The notes under the pieces were generated by a model. It saw only the letters and a list, made by a program, of their open reading frames with translations. It had not been told where the DNA came from and made no database searches. Both the position numbers and the translations under genes were made by a program. From Parerythrobacter_A sp963761775 (lineage in GTDB: Bacteria; Pseudomonadota; Alphaproteobacteria; Sphingomonadales; Sphingomonadaceae), in contig CAVXIF010000001.1 of the NCBI GenBank assembly GCA_963761775.1, positions 252,422-316,421 of the forward strand: 64,000 bases of DNA, given 5' to 3'. Below, piece after piece: positions 55,688 through 64,000 of the stretch (within the stretch, counting starts at the first letter, position 1; each line of letters starts with the position of its first letter).

Positions 55688-56863
55688 TTACAGCGCGCGT
55701 TCGTAAATAGCGTATTCGCGGTTTGCCGATGCCCCAATAGTGTCGGCAATTGCGACCATCCCCTGGTTGTCTTCGAGTATCCAGCCGATTTCGGCCCGTT
55801 CGCCGCCGAATTCGTTCAGCGCCACATCGCGTATATCGCTGATCATCATGAACGCCATCTGGCTGGCGAGGCGTGAATTCTGGTGCGCCTTGACCACGCC
55901 CATCAATGGCACCCGCACGTCGGCGGGCTTGGGCTTGCGCAGCCAGCGCAGCAGCCGCGCCCAGCCGAACGGCAGCAGCCGCCCGTTTATGCGCGCCAGC
56001 AGGCGGTTGATATCGGGAAAGACGAGCATGAACGCGACCGGCTCCCCTTCCAGCTCGATAATGCGGTTCAGGCCCGGAAAGATGATCGGCTTCATCTTCT
56101 TCGCCGCATACTGGATTTCTGCCTCGGTAAACGGGACGAAACCCCAGTTGGAGGACCAGGCATCGTTCAGGATACCCAACACCGCACGCCAGTCTTTTTC
56201 CAAATTTTTCATGTCCGGCTGGCGCATCGTCAGCCGTTCGTTGCGATAGCCCGACGCCACAATCCGCTGCACCAGCGGCGGGAACGGCTTCGTGATATCG
56301 AGTTCGTAAGTCAGCAGCTTCTTGGCGCGGTCGTAGCCTGCTGATTCAATCCAGCCGGCGTAATGCGCCGGGTGCTGCCCCATCATTATCATCGGGGCAT
56401 GATCCTGACCCTGCACCAGCAGGCCCGGCTCCTCCCAGATCGACAGCGAAATCGGACCCAGAACGCGCGTCATGCCTTGATCCGCCAGCCAGGTTTCGGC
56501 CCTGCTCAACAGCGCACCGGCAACCTCCGCGTCGTCTGCATCGAAATAGCCGAACATGCCCGTACCTGGACCGAAGCCCTGTTCGGCAGGCTGTTGCAGG
56601 GCAACCTCGTCGATATGCGCGCTGATGCGGCCCGCCGGGGTTTCGCCGCGATAGGCGATGAAGAACTGGACGCGGGCGTGGGCGAAGAAGGGGTTCTTGT
56701 CCGGATCGACCAGCTCCAGTTGCTCGCGTCGCAACTGCGGCACATGATTGGGCGTATCGGCGGCGAAGCGGCGACCCAGATCGACGAAAGCAGCGCGCTG
56801 TTTCGCGCCTGAAATGGGGCGTATCTCTACAGGTGCCGCGGGCGGTGTTTGGCTTGCGTTCAT
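55688..56863 (-). CDS. GNAT-fold N-acyltransferase-like protein
   Basis: A 391-residue protein recognised as a large GNAT-fold protein common in sphingomonads. The N-terminal half includes HVPQLRREQLELVDPDKNPF and FFIAYRGETPAGRISAHIDE; the middle has TRVLGPISLSIWEEPGLLVQ and PAHYAGWIESAGYDRAKKLL; the C-terminal half has DIRDVALNEFGGERAEIGWI followed by LEDNQGM. The segment KNPFFAHARVQFFIAYRGE fits a GNAT beta-sheet start. Catalytic activity and substrate are unknown. It is divergent from the desaturase gene. Confidence 0.7.
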   Translation of the reverse strand: MNASQTPPAAPVEIRPISGAKQRAAFVDLGRRFAADTPNHVPQLRREQLELVDPDKNPFFAHARVQFFIAYRGETPAGRISAHIDEVALQQPAEQGFGPGTGMFGYFDADDAEVAGALLSRAETWLADQGMTRVLGPISLSIWEEPGLLVQGQDHAPMIMMGQHPAHYAGWIESAGYDRAKKLLTYELDITKPFPPLVQRIVASGYRNERLTMRQPDMKNLEKDWRAVLGILNDAWSSNWGFVPFTEAEIQYAAKKMKPIIFPGLNRIIELEGEPVAFMLVFPDINRLLARINGRLLPFGWARLLRWLRKPKPADVRVPLMGVVKAHQNSRLASQMAFMMISDIRDVALNEFGGERAEIGWILEDNQGMVAIADTIGASANREYAIYERAL

Positions 56864-56981
56864 TGCCGCACTGCAATGGGTTTTGCCCGCTGCACTTGTC
56901 AACCGGACTAGCGCCGTTCGCGGCCCCTTGCTTTGGCCCCCCTGTCTTTAATTGCTGGAACCCGCTATTACCTTGGCCACA

Positions 56982-58075
56982 ATGACTGTTCAGCACGCCA
57001 TATCTGTCCCGACGCAGCAGCCCCGGCGAGAGCCGGTGGCCGATGACCGTGCCCTGTTGCGCGGTGCGCGCGACCTGACGAAGGATCTGGCGGAGGCGCG
57101 TCCGGGCATTTACTGGCCCGATATGCTGGCATCGGCCGGATTGGGCTATGCCGGTATTGCCGGGGCCATCCTGCTCGCCAACCCGATATTGGCGGTGTCG
57201 AGCGCGGTAGTTGCGGTGCTGGCGCTGTACCGCGCGCTGATGTTCATTCACGAGATTTCGCACATTCATCGCGATGCGCTGCCCGGTTTTCGAACCGGCT
57301 GGAACCTGCTGGTCGGCATACCGCTGCTCACGCCATCCTTTATGTATGAAGGCGTTCACACGCTCCATCACAAGCGCACACAATACGGCACCATCGAGGA
57401 TCCCGAATACCTGCCGCTGGCGCTGATGAAGCCCTGGAGCCTGCCGCTGTTCATCGCGGTGGCTATGCTTGCGCCGGTTGCGCTGCTGTTCCGCTTTGCC
57501 GTGCTGGTGCCGCTTGGCGTAGCCGTGCCTGCGATACGGCGCATGGTGTGGCAACGGTTTTCCGCGCTTTCGATCAACCCTGCGTTTCGCCGTCGTCCCG
57601 CCGAAGGCACGCTGGCGCGGCGGGTGTTCTGGCAGGAGCTAGGCGGAGCGGCCTGGGCTTGGGCGCTGATCGGTAGCATATTCGCGTTCGGCTGGCGGCC
57701 GTTGCTGGTGGTCCTTGCCATCGTCAGCATCACCGCCGTTCTCAACCAGCTGCGCACGCTGGTCGCGCATCTGTGGGAGAACGAAGGCGATGCCATGTCG
57801 GTAACTGCGCAGTTCCTCGACAGCGTAAACGTGCCGCCACCCGGACCCGTAGCGGAGATATGGGCGCCAGTTGGCTTGCGCTATCACGCGCTGCATCATT
57901 TGATGCCGTCGATGCCGTATCACGCCCTGCCGGAGGCGCACCGTCGGCTGGTGCGCGAACTGGGTACGGTTCGACCTATGACGGGGCGAACCATCCCGGC
58001 ATGTGGACCTTGGTGGCGCGGATTGCGCGCAGCACGATGGGCCAGAAAACTATGAGCTCGCAAAAGCCCGTCTGA
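56982..58075 (+). CDS. Membrane fatty acid desaturase-like protein (frameshifted near the C-terminus)
   Basis: A membrane di-iron desaturase/hydroxylase of about 364 residues. Histidine boxes: HEISHIH, HTLHHKRTQYG and LRYHALHHLMPSMPYHALPE, spaced by hydrophobic segments. After VRELG the frame changes: YGSTYDGANHPGMWTLVARI, then ARSTMG, continues in the next frame to the TGA at 58073-58075. One base is missing at about 57962-57966 (GGG before TAC). ATG 56982 is preferred to the TTG at 56952. The acyl substrate is unknown; membrane lipid remodelling is inferred. Confidence 0.83.
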
Positions 58076-58081
58076 TACCGA

Positions 58082-58321
58082 TTATTCGGTAACGGGTTCC
58101 ACCGGTGTCTCGCCGGTTCCGTCGCTGGCCCCGGTTTCTGCGGCAATTGCATCGACAGCTTCGTCACGTCCGTCGGCGGACATGTTCTTGTCGGCTACTT
58201 CGCCCTCGGCATCCGCAACCGGAGCGGGTAGCGTTTCCTCGTAGCTGGTATCCAGCGTTTCTTCCTCGGCGCAGGCGGTGAGGGTAAGGGCGGAAGGCGA
58301 CAATGCGCAGCAACGGATCAT
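58082..58321 (-). CDS. Small acidic lipoprotein
   Basis: A 79-residue protein with a short signal peptide, MIRCCALSPSALTLTAC, ending in lipobox Cys17, then a very acidic, disordered mature part (EEETLDTSYEETLPAPVADA and more Asp/Glu). A strong ribosome site, AAGGAGAT, lies 8 bases before ATG 58321, which supports this short gene. No family is recognised. Confidence 0.7.
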   Translation of the reverse strand: MIRCCALSPSALTLTACAEEETLDTSYEETLPAPVADAEGEVADKNMSADGRDEAVDAIAAETGASDGTGETPVEPVTE

Positions 58322-58388
58322 GTCGGGATCTCCTTGTGGCGAAGGACGGTTGCCAAGGTGGAAAGTACCCGTTAGTCGAGAAACCAGA

Positions 58389-58890
58389 TCATCGCGCAAC
58401 GGCTTTCGGCCGACAGGCCGTGTTCGGCCTCGCGTGCCAGGTCCGCCGCCAGCCGAGGGTGTTGCCGTTCGTCGCGACTTCGAAGAAGCCAAGGCGTGAA
58501 TAGAACGGCGCATTCCAGGCGACATCGCGAAAAGTGGTCAGCGTCAGCGCGCAAAAGCCGGAATTGCGTGCATCGATCATGCAGGCGCGCATCAATCCGC
58601 CACCGATCCCGCGCTGCTGAAATGCGGGAGACATTGAATTCCGCGACATGCAGTTCGCGCCGGAAAGGTTCGGTGACGAGGAACCCTACGATCCGCCCTT
58701 CGACATGAGCGACAAGGCTGTGCCCTTTACCGATATAGCGGCGCAATCGATCAAGCGACACGGTGTGCTGGCCGGCGACGTCTGCTAGCCCTTCGAGGTG
58801 CTCGAACAAGCTGCGCCTGCCGCTGCTTCGATCGCGGGCATGGCGCTCGGCATCCTCCGCCCGCGCCAGTCGCAGCGACCAGTCGGTCAC
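58389..58890 (-). CDS. GNAT-family N-acetyltransferase (frameshifted)
   Basis: Starts at GTG 58890 overlapping the lptG stop (GTGA): VTDWSLRLARAEDAERHARD through HSLVAHVEGRIVGFLVTEPF and LHVAEFNV. The acetyl-CoA loop then appears in another frame, SPAFQQRGIGGGLMRACMID, with NAPFYSRLGFFEVA and the stop at 58389. The shift, net +1 or -2, lies near 58630-58640 beside TCTCCC. Joined length about 167 residues. The LptFG-linked position is by transcription only; acceptor unknown. Confidence 0.8.
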
Positions 58891-59987
58891 TCCTCGGTCC
58901 GGATCAGTACGGTTTCCCCGATCAGCAGGAACAGGAAAAATGGCGACCATGCCGCAAGGAAGGGCGGATAGCCGCCGAAACTGCCCATTGCCAGCGCGGC
59001 GTTGTCGACCACAAAATAGGCAAAGCCCAGCGCCATGCCGATGACCGCGCGCACGAACAGCTGGCCTGACCGGGCAAGGCCGAACGCTGCGATCGAGCCG
59101 AGCAGCGGCATCAGCAGCGCCGACAGCGGCCCGGAAATCTTGTGCCACCATTTCGCTTTCAATTCGCTGGTACGTCGTCCAGCTGCTTCGTAAGCGTCGA
59201 TGGAGGCGGACAGCTCGGACAAGGACTGCGTATCGGGATCGACCCGGTCCAGCGCAATCTGGTCCAGCGTAAGGCCCTCGGCTACGATCACCATGCCCTC
59301 GGCATCGCTGATGGCGGTGGCGACGTCGAACCGTTCGGCACCCTCCAGCCGCCAGCCCGGATTAGCATAGCTGGCGCTGGCGGCGCGGACCTGCTGCGCC
59401 AGCATCCCCTGCGGGTCGCGCCGATACCATGTAACGCCTTCCATTCGCAGTTCGGCCCCCGCGCCCACAAGTCGGCGCGCCATCAGGATGTCGGAACCGT
59501 CGGTCAGATACACGTTCGTCCGCTCGCCTGAGCTTTGCGGCACGGCGGCATAGTCATTGCCTTCCCACGCCTTCAACGTCGCGGTGGCGCGCGTGACGAC
59601 CCGTTCGTTGAACACAAAGCTACCCGCCGCAACCAGCGCGGCGGTCAGCAGCAGCGGGGCCAGTACCTGATGCGCGGACAGGCCCGCCGCCTTCATCGCC
59701 ACGACTTCGCTGTTCTGGTTGAGCGCTACCAGCGTGATAAGCGTGGCAAGCAGCACCGAATAGGGCAGGAAACGCGCGACAAGCTGCGGTATGCGCAGCG
59801 TGATATACGTCCACAGCTCGCTTTGCCCGTTGCCCGGCACTTCCAGAATTTCGCCGCTCTTGCCGAGCAGATCGAGCGACATTAGCACCAGCACCAGTAC
59901 CGCCAGCATCGCGACGATACGCACGACGAATGTTTTCGCCATGTAAAGCGTCAGCGTGCGCGACGGAAAGAAATCGAGTTGCGGCAC
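58887..59987 (-). CDS. lptG: LPS export ABC transporter permease LptG
   Basis: One of the two permeases that, with LptB2 and LptC, lift lipopolysaccharide from the inner membrane. The 366-residue protein has YjgP/YjgQ-family features: helices at both ends (RIVAMLAVLVLVLMSLDLLG), AMKAAGLSAHQVLAPLLLTA, a periplasmic beta-jellyroll in the middle, and KWWHKISGPLSALLMPLLGS. It begins with GTG 59987, 3 bases after the lptF stop. Confidence 0.92.
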   Translation of the reverse strand: MPQLDFFPSRTLTLYMAKTFVVRIVAMLAVLVLVLMSLDLLGKSGEILEVPGNGQSELWTYITLRIPQLVARFLPYSVLLATLITLVALNQNSEVVAMKAAGLSAHQVLAPLLLTAALVAAGSFVFNERVVTRATATLKAWEGNDYAAVPQSSGERTNVYLTDGSDILMARRLVGAGAELRMEGVTWYRRDPQGMLAQQVRAASASYANPGWRLEGAERFDVATAISDAEGMVIVAEGLTLDQIALDRVDPDTQSLSELSASIDAYEAAGRRTSELKAKWWHKISGPLSALLMPLLGSIAAFGLARSGQLFVRAVIGMALGFAYFVVDNAALAMGSFGGYPPFLAAWSPFFLFLLIGETVLIRTEE

Positions 59988-59990
59988 GGG

Positions 59991-61253
59991 TCAGGTGGCT
60001 TTGGCCATAGGCGGCACCGGCGGTCCTGCATCGGGTGTTTGCAATGCAGTACGCCGCTTGCCCCGACCAAACAGCTTGCCCAGCCATCGGCCCAGTTTTG
60101 CGAACGCGCTTTCCAGTGCACCGATGGCCTGCCCGCCCGGCACGTAAGACACACGATAGAACATCCACAAAATCAGCGCCGCGAATAGCGCAAACGGCCC
60201 CCATAATGCCAAGACCGGATCGACCCGTCCCAATGCGGCTATATCCTCTCCATATTCGTTCACCTTGTGATAGGCGACCACCATGACGATGGCGACGAAG
60301 ACACCCAGCGCGCTGCTGCTGCGTTTGGGGGGTATTGCCAGCGCCACGGCAAGCAACGGCATCAGCAGCATGATAATGACTTCCACAAGCCGGAAATTGA
60401 AACTGGCCTGGCTGCCCGCGCGCGCGATCGGGGTGGCATCGCCGGACCATCCGATCCGTAACAATTCTGGCAGGATATACTCCCGTTCCGCATCGCCGCG
60501 TTCACGGAACTGCTCCACACGCGGCAAGTCGATTGGCAAGTCATAACGTGTAAAGCTGAGCACACGCGGTGGCGCTTCGTCGCTGCCGGTATCGTGGACG
60601 ATGGTGCCATCGGTGAGGCGCAGGATGATGGTGTCGGGGCTGTCGCTAGTCGCCAGGAAATTGCCTTCGCGCGCGGAGATCGACAGAACCTGTCCGTCGC
60701 CATCAGCAGCGCGCGCGAAGATGCCCTTCAGGCGACGGCCATCGTCCTCGCTCTCCTCGATCCGCAGCGCCATGCGGTCCGCCAGCGTGGTGAACTCGCC
60801 AACCTTGATCGACGCACCCAGCGCGCCGGAGCGAAGCTGGTATTCGAGCTGTTCGTAATAATAGCGGCTGACCGGCTGCACATAGAAGACCAGCGCGACG
60901 TTCACCGCCATCAGGATCAGCGTGATAGTGTAAGGCACGCGCAGCAACCGCTTGTAGCTCAGGCCGACACCGCGAAACACGTCGAGCTCGCTGGTGGTCG
61001 CCAGCTTGCGGAACGCGAACAGGATGCCGAGCAACAGGCCCAGCGGTATGGCAAGGCTGGCATATTCCGGGATCAGCGCGCCAAGCATCTTGAAGACGAT
61101 ACCGACCGGACCGCCTTCGACCGCGACGAAATCGAACAGTCGCAGCATCTTGTCCAGCATCAGCAACGAGGCTGCGATGGCAAAAACGCCCGCCATCGGC
61201 ACCAGCACAAGGCGCAGGATGTAGCGGTCTATGGCTGGAATGAAGGAGAACAA
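59991..61253 (-). CDS. lptF: LPS export ABC transporter permease LptF
   Basis: Partner permease of LptG. The 420-residue protein opens IDRYILRLVLVPMAGVFAIA and has PEYASLAIPLGLLLGILFAF, TSELDVFRGVGLSYKRLLRV (the coupling-helix region facing LptB) and a C-terminal Lys/Arg-rich tail. TTG 61253 is the only start that keeps the first helix intact; no strong ribosome site is seen. lptF-lptG-GNAT form one minus-strand unit. Confidence 0.92.
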   Translation of the reverse strand: MFSFIPAIDRYILRLVLVPMAGVFAIAASLLMLDKMLRLFDFVAVEGGPVGIVFKMLGALIPEYASLAIPLGLLLGILFAFRKLATTSELDVFRGVGLSYKRLLRVPYTITLILMAVNVALVFYVQPVSRYYYEQLEYQLRSGALGASIKVGEFTTLADRMALRIEESEDDGRRLKGIFARAADGDGQVLSISAREGNFLATSDSPDTIILRLTDGTIVHDTGSDEAPPRVLSFTRYDLPIDLPRVEQFRERGDAEREYILPELLRIGWSGDATPIARAGSQASFNFRLVEVIIMLLMPLLAVALAIPPKRSSSALGVFVAIVMVVAYHKVNEYGEDIAALGRVDPVLALWGPFALFAALILWMFYRVSYVPGGQAIGALESAFAKLGRWLGKLFGRGKRRTALQTPDAGPPVPPMAKAT

Positions 61254-61369
61254 GGGCGATGCCGCGCTTTACGTCGTGGGAAGGCGTTGTGCGGCCCTAG
61301 CGCGCTTTCGTGCCCCCGTCATGCGCAAAGGCCCGTCATGCGCCAAGGCTCGCCACTCGTAAAGGAAGC

Positions 61370-61774
61370 CTAGGCCTGTTCGAGGGTACACTGCAGCGGA
61401 TGCTGGTTCTGCCGCGCGAAATCCATCACTTCAGTCACCTTGGTTTCCGCCACTTCGTAAGAGAACACACCGCATACACCGACACCCTTCTGGTGGACGT
61501 GCAGCATGACCTGCGTGGCCTGCTCGATATCCATCTTGAAAAACCGCTTCAGAACCATGACGACGAATTCCATCGGGGTGTAATCGTCGTTTAGAAGCAG
61601 CACCTTGTACAGGCTGGGTTTCTTGGGCTTGGTCCGGGTTTTTGTGGCGACGCCGACCTGGCCGTCCCCATCATTGTCCTCGTCCTCATCCGCTGCGCGA
61701 ACAGGGAAAGCGTTGGGCAATTTGCTCGCCAGGGGGCGGGCGCTGTGCCGGGGAGTTTTGTGCAACGGTGTCAT
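61370..61774 (-). CDS. clpS: ATP-dependent Clp protease adaptor ClpS
   Basis: Delivers N-degron proteins to ClpAP. From ATG 61774 it has 134 residues: a disordered, acidic N-terminal stretch (RAADEDEDNDGDGQVG), then the ClpS core YKVLLLNDDYTPMEFVVMVL, MLHVHQKGVGVCGVFSYEVA and ETKVTEVMDFARQNQHPLQC. The N-degron pocket residues (NDDYTPMEF, MLHVH) are intact. A start at 61792 is also possible. It is preceded by the terminator of the phasin gene. Confidence 0.95.
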   Translation of the reverse strand: MTPLHKTPRHSARPLASKLPNAFPVRAADEDEDNDGDGQVGVATKTRTKPKKPSLYKVLLLNDDYTPMEFVVMVLKRFFKMDIEQATQVMLHVHQKGVGVCGVFSYEVAETKVTEVMDFARQNQHPLQCTLEQA

Positions 61775-61844
61775 TGCCTGCCGATATTGCATCGCCTGCG
61801 CGAAACGCAAGGGTCGCGAGTAGATTGCGTTTTGATATGACATG

Positions 61845-61876
61845 AAAAAGGGCCGTGCGATCCTGCCGCACGGCCC
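61845..61876 (-). terminator. Intrinsic terminator after the phasin gene
   Basis: A perfect 10-bp stem (GGGCCGTGCG at 61850-61859 with CGCACGGCCC at 61867-61876), 7-base loop, and on the minus strand a run of five T. It lies 29 bases past the phasin stop and separates it from clpS. Confidence 0.85.
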
Positions 61877-61905
61877 CATTTCTATTTGTCCGGTCGAAAG
61901 CGCGA

Positions 61906-62676
61906 TTACGCGGCCTTGCGGACCTTTTCCATTGCAACCGACATGCGGCCCGAAATCGGCGCAAAGGCGTCGTTGGCCAGCTTGACCCACATGCCCGTGG
62001 TCTTGGAAACCTGGGCAACGGTGGCATCGAAATTGCGCGAGGCGAGCTTGCCCTGTAGCTGGACCAGTTCGGTCGGCGACTTGACAGCAGCCATTTCCTT
62101 CACGTCGGCGGTCATCACCTGAACAGCGGTTTTGCCATCTTCGAATTGCGTCTTGGCGATGTGCTGGACGCCCGATGCGACGATTTTGCCGCTCTCGACC
62201 ATTGCTTCGGCATTGCCCTTGGCGAATTCACCCATATCGGACGCGAGTTCGCTGCTCTTGCTATAGACAGTCTGTGCGCGGGTCTGCAGTTCGGCAACGC
62301 CGTCCTTCAGCTTGGCGGTCATGTCTTCGGTCGTCGTCTTTGCGGTGGTCATGATGGTTTCCTTGGTTGGAAAGCGGGAAGTGGTGGATTTCTTAGCGGC
62401 AGGCTTCGTCGCTGCTGTTTTGACAGGAGCTTTCTTCACGATCGACTTCTTGACGACCGCTTTCTGGACAACAGGCTTTTTCGCTGCGGCTTTTTTCATT
62501 GCAGGCTTTTTCGGCTCGGAAGACTTTACTGGCGCGTCGGCTTCGACAGCCTCCGCAACCGCGTCCAGATCGACTTTCTCGGTTTTATCCGTCTTTACCG
62601 CTGCATCGGCATACGCCTTTTCGGTCGCTGCATCGATCTTGCTGCTCTGGGGCTTGGTATCGGTCGTCGTCGCCAT
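61906..62676 (-). CDS. Phasin with lysine-rich histone-like N-terminal region
   Basis: A PHA-granule-associated protein of 256 residues. The C-terminal ~150 residues form the phasin domain (TKLKDG-type helices: TAKLKDGVAELQTRAQTVYS, VQLQGKLASRNFDATVAQVS). The N-terminal ~105 are rich in Lys, Ala and Pro with AAKKP-type repeats (KKPAMKKAAAKKPVVQKAVV), as in DNA-binding tails of PhaF/PhaM proteins but at the other end. An internal ATG at 62352 has AAGGA 7 bases upstream and would yield the phasin domain alone (148 residues). It lies downstream of phaC on the same strand. Confidence 0.85.
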   Translation of the reverse strand: MATTTDTKPQSSKIDAATEKAYADAAVKTDKTEKVDLDAVAEAVEADAPVKSSEPKKPAMKKAAAKKPVVQKAVVKKSIVKKAPVKTAATKPAAKKSTTSRFPTKETIMTTAKTTTEDMTAKLKDGVAELQTRAQTVYSKSSELASDMGEFAKGNAEAMVESGKIVASGVQHIAKTQFEDGKTAVQVMTADVKEMAAVKSPTELVQLQGKLASRNFDATVAQVSKTTGMWVKLANDAFAPISGRMSVAMEKVRKAA

Positions 62677-62711
62677 CTGAATTATCCTGTGTTTCACCGG
62701 AACGCCCGATG

Positions 62712-62772
62712 TTGCACTGCACAATCTAAGTAAGAAATCGAAACGCGTCAAGCATTTTTGTGCAGCGCACAA
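62712..62772 (-). promoter_or_regulatory. Phasin promoter flanked by two TGC-N3-GCA operators (possible PhaR sites)
   Basis: Minus-strand -35 TTGACG (62746-62751) and -10 TAGATT (62723-62728) are separated by 17 bases. One inverted repeat, TTGTGC-N3-GCACAA (62758-62772), ends just upstream of the -35; a second, TTGTGC-N3-GCAA-like site (62712-62724), overlaps the -10. PhaR repressors of alphaproteobacteria recognise TGC...GCA-type sites in phasin promoters, so this looks like PhaR control; the phaR gene itself is not in the window. Confidence 0.6.
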
Positions 62773-62787
62773 TAAACGCATCGTTCG

Positions 62788-64000
62788 TTACCGCTGCTTC
62801 ACGTAACGGCCAGGTGCATCCTCGATCACGGTATCGCCCTTGCCACCGGGAACGCGTTTGCCTTTGGCGGCGACCTGCTTTCGGTCGTGCCCCTTTAGCC
62901 ACTCGAACCAGTGTGGCCACCAACTACCGGGATGCTCGGTCGCACCAGCGCGGAAGGTGTTTAGGTCCTGGCTACGCGCATCGCCTGTCCAGTACTGGTA
63001 CTTGCCCGCCGCCGGTGGATTGACCACGCCTGCGATATGACCTGATCCGGCCAGCACGAAGGTTACATCGCCCGCCAGATGGTCGGTCAGTTTCCATACG
63101 CTGTTTGCAGGTGCGATATGGTCTTCCTTGCCCGCCTGGATATAGGCGGGCGTCCTGATACGCGTGATGTCGATGGGCGTGCCGTCTGCTGACAGCGCGT
63201 CGGGTTCGACCAGCCGGTTGTCGCGATAGAGGTCGCGCAAATAGGCGCCGTGCCATTTGGCAGGCAGATTGGTGACGTCGCCATTCCAGTGCAGCAGGTC
63301 GAATGCCGGGTAATCCTCGCCGAGCAGGTAATTGTTGACCACATAATTCCAGATGAGATCGCGGCTGCGCAACGCGTTGAAAGCTGCGGCCAGATAGCGT
63401 CCATCGAGGTAGCCATTGCCGGACAGCTTCTCGATCATATCCAGTTGCGGTCCGTCGATGAATTGTAGCAATTCACCCGCATCTTCGAAATCGACCTGCG
63501 CAGTAAAGAAGGTGGCCGAGGCGACACGGTCCGCCTCGCCGCGCCGCTCCAGAATGGCGAGCGTCGCGGCCAGCGTGGTGCCCGATACGCAATAGCCGAT
63601 GGTGTGGACGGCGGGCACGTCCAGACGCGCGCGGATCGTGTCGATGGCGTCGATTTGCGCGCGGATGTAATCGTCCCAGACGACATCCTTCATGCTCTCG
63701 TCCGCCGATTTCCAGCTGACCACGAACACGGTCAGTCCCTGATCTACCGCCCATTTGATGAAGCTTTTCTTGGGCGTCAGGTCGAGGATGTAAAAGCGGT
63801 TGATCCACGGCGGGAAAACCACCAGCGGTACCGCGAGCACATCGTCCGTAGCAGGCGCATACTGGATTAGCTGATACAGCGGCGTTTCGTGAACCACCTT
63901 GCCGGGCGTGGCCGCCAGGTTTTCTCCAAGCACGAAGGCGTCCGGGTCGGTATGCGTCAGCTGGCCGCGTTCCAGATCGGCCGCGAGATGCTGCATGCCT
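62788..64000 (-). CDS. phaC: Class I poly(3-hydroxyalkanoate) synthase, C-terminal part (5' end beyond window)
   Basis: Polymerises hydroxyacyl-CoA into PHA. About 404 residues are visible and the frame runs off the right edge. The alpha/beta-hydrolase core is present: PLVVFPPWINRFYILDLTPK, the lipase-like box HTIGYCVSGTTLAATLA with the catalytic Cys, WNGDVTNLPAKWHGAYLRDL with the Asp region following, and the catalytic His in VLAGSGHIAGVVNPP. The box reads GYCVSG rather than the common GYCxGG. The phasin gene follows 111 bases downstream with its own promoter. Confidence 0.95.
   Translation of the reverse strand, partial: GMQHLAADLERGQLTHTDPDAFVLGENLAATPGKVVHETPLYQLIQYAPATDDVLAVPLVVFPPWINRFYILDLTPKKSFIKWAVDQGLTVFVVSWKSADESMKDVVWDDYIRAQIDAIDTIRARLDVPAVHTIGYCVSGTTLAATLAILERRGEADRVASATFFTAQVDFEDAGELLQFIDGPQLDMIEKLSGNGYLDGRYLAAAFNALRSRDLIWNYVVNNYLLGEDYPAFDLLHWNGDVTNLPAKWHGAYLRDLYRDNRLVEPDALSADGTPIDITRIRTPAYIQAGKEDHIAPANSVWKLTDHLAGDVTFVLAGSGHIAGVVNPPAAGKYQYWTGDARSQDLNTFRAGATEHPGSWWPHWFEWLKGHDRKQVAAKGKRVPGGKGDTVIEDAPGRYVKQR

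Noticed and set aside
56957..56990. GGAAC upstream of the desaturase, considered as an EcfG promoter
   Set aside because: No GTT-type -10 box at the required spacing.
61310..61350. Direct repeat CCCGTCATGCGC (two copies) before lptF
   Set aside because: Only about 15 bases long, two copies, no palindrome or gene association; too weak to call an element.

Overview
The window is high-GC alphaproteobacterial chromosome, most likely Sphingomonadales and probably Erythrobacteraceae. This rests on the PhyR-NepR-EcfG general stress response locus with a CHASE/HWE kinase, the SigF-NrsF pair, a VPAPP-type PEP-CTERM tail, the secB/tim44/mltA/smr neighbourhood, and class I PHA synthase with a phasin. 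It is dense housekeeping DNA with no prophage or integrative element. The only mobile-looking parts are a palindromic repeat inside smr and two GIY-YIG nuclease units between ruvA and ruvB.

Layout. 0-3 kb: end of ubiB, then coaBC-dut and a small membrane gene. 3-7 kb (minus): DUF4136 lipoprotein, trpS, murJ, secB. 7.5-10 kb (plus): Tim44-like, mltA, smr (repeat-disrupted). 10-13 kb (minus): lipoprotein metalloprotease, HAB-mutase-like protein, aroC. 12.8-15.4 kb: ruvA, GIY-YIG units, ruvB. 15.6-17.3 kb: large Ser/Thr/Gly repeat protein. 17-28 kb: acnA, DMT exporter, two L,D-transpeptidase-type proteins, then the overlapping cluster ispG - flavoprotein - thioredoxin lipoprotein - deacetylase. 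28-34 kb: ZntB-like transporter, SigF/NrsF, CmpX-GNAT-SDR, isoaspartyl peptidase. 34.5-41 kb: a six-gene MoxR/DUF58/SpoIIM/RDD/DUF4350/DUF4129 operon. 41-50 kb: pheA, cytochrome c, rlmE-ppx, tRNA-Gln, LOG-like gene, glmM-thiD, dicarboxylate symporter, sodB.

51.4-55.6 kb is the general stress response hub: nepR-ecfG, a divergent sensor kinase, phyR and a FATGUY-type single-domain response regulator. Three EcfG-type promoters (GGAAC-N16/17-CGTT) precede nepR-ecfG, phyR and the regulator. The nepR promoter overlaps a second, oppositely directed EcfG-like promoter for the kinase. An orphan terminator next to phyR follows a stem-loop with a C-rich loop, suggesting a small RNA. The window ends with a GNAT-fold protein, a desaturase, lptF-lptG, clpS, a lysine-rich phasin and the 3' part of phaC. 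The phasin promoter carries two TGC-N3-GCA sites that fit PhaR control.

Caveat: about a dozen genes, including essential ones (murJ) and highly conserved ones (ruvA, moxR, thiD), carry single frameshifts, often in short homopolymer or CG runs. This looks more like residual indel error in the assembly than decay. Those genes are annotated over their full span with the break noted.
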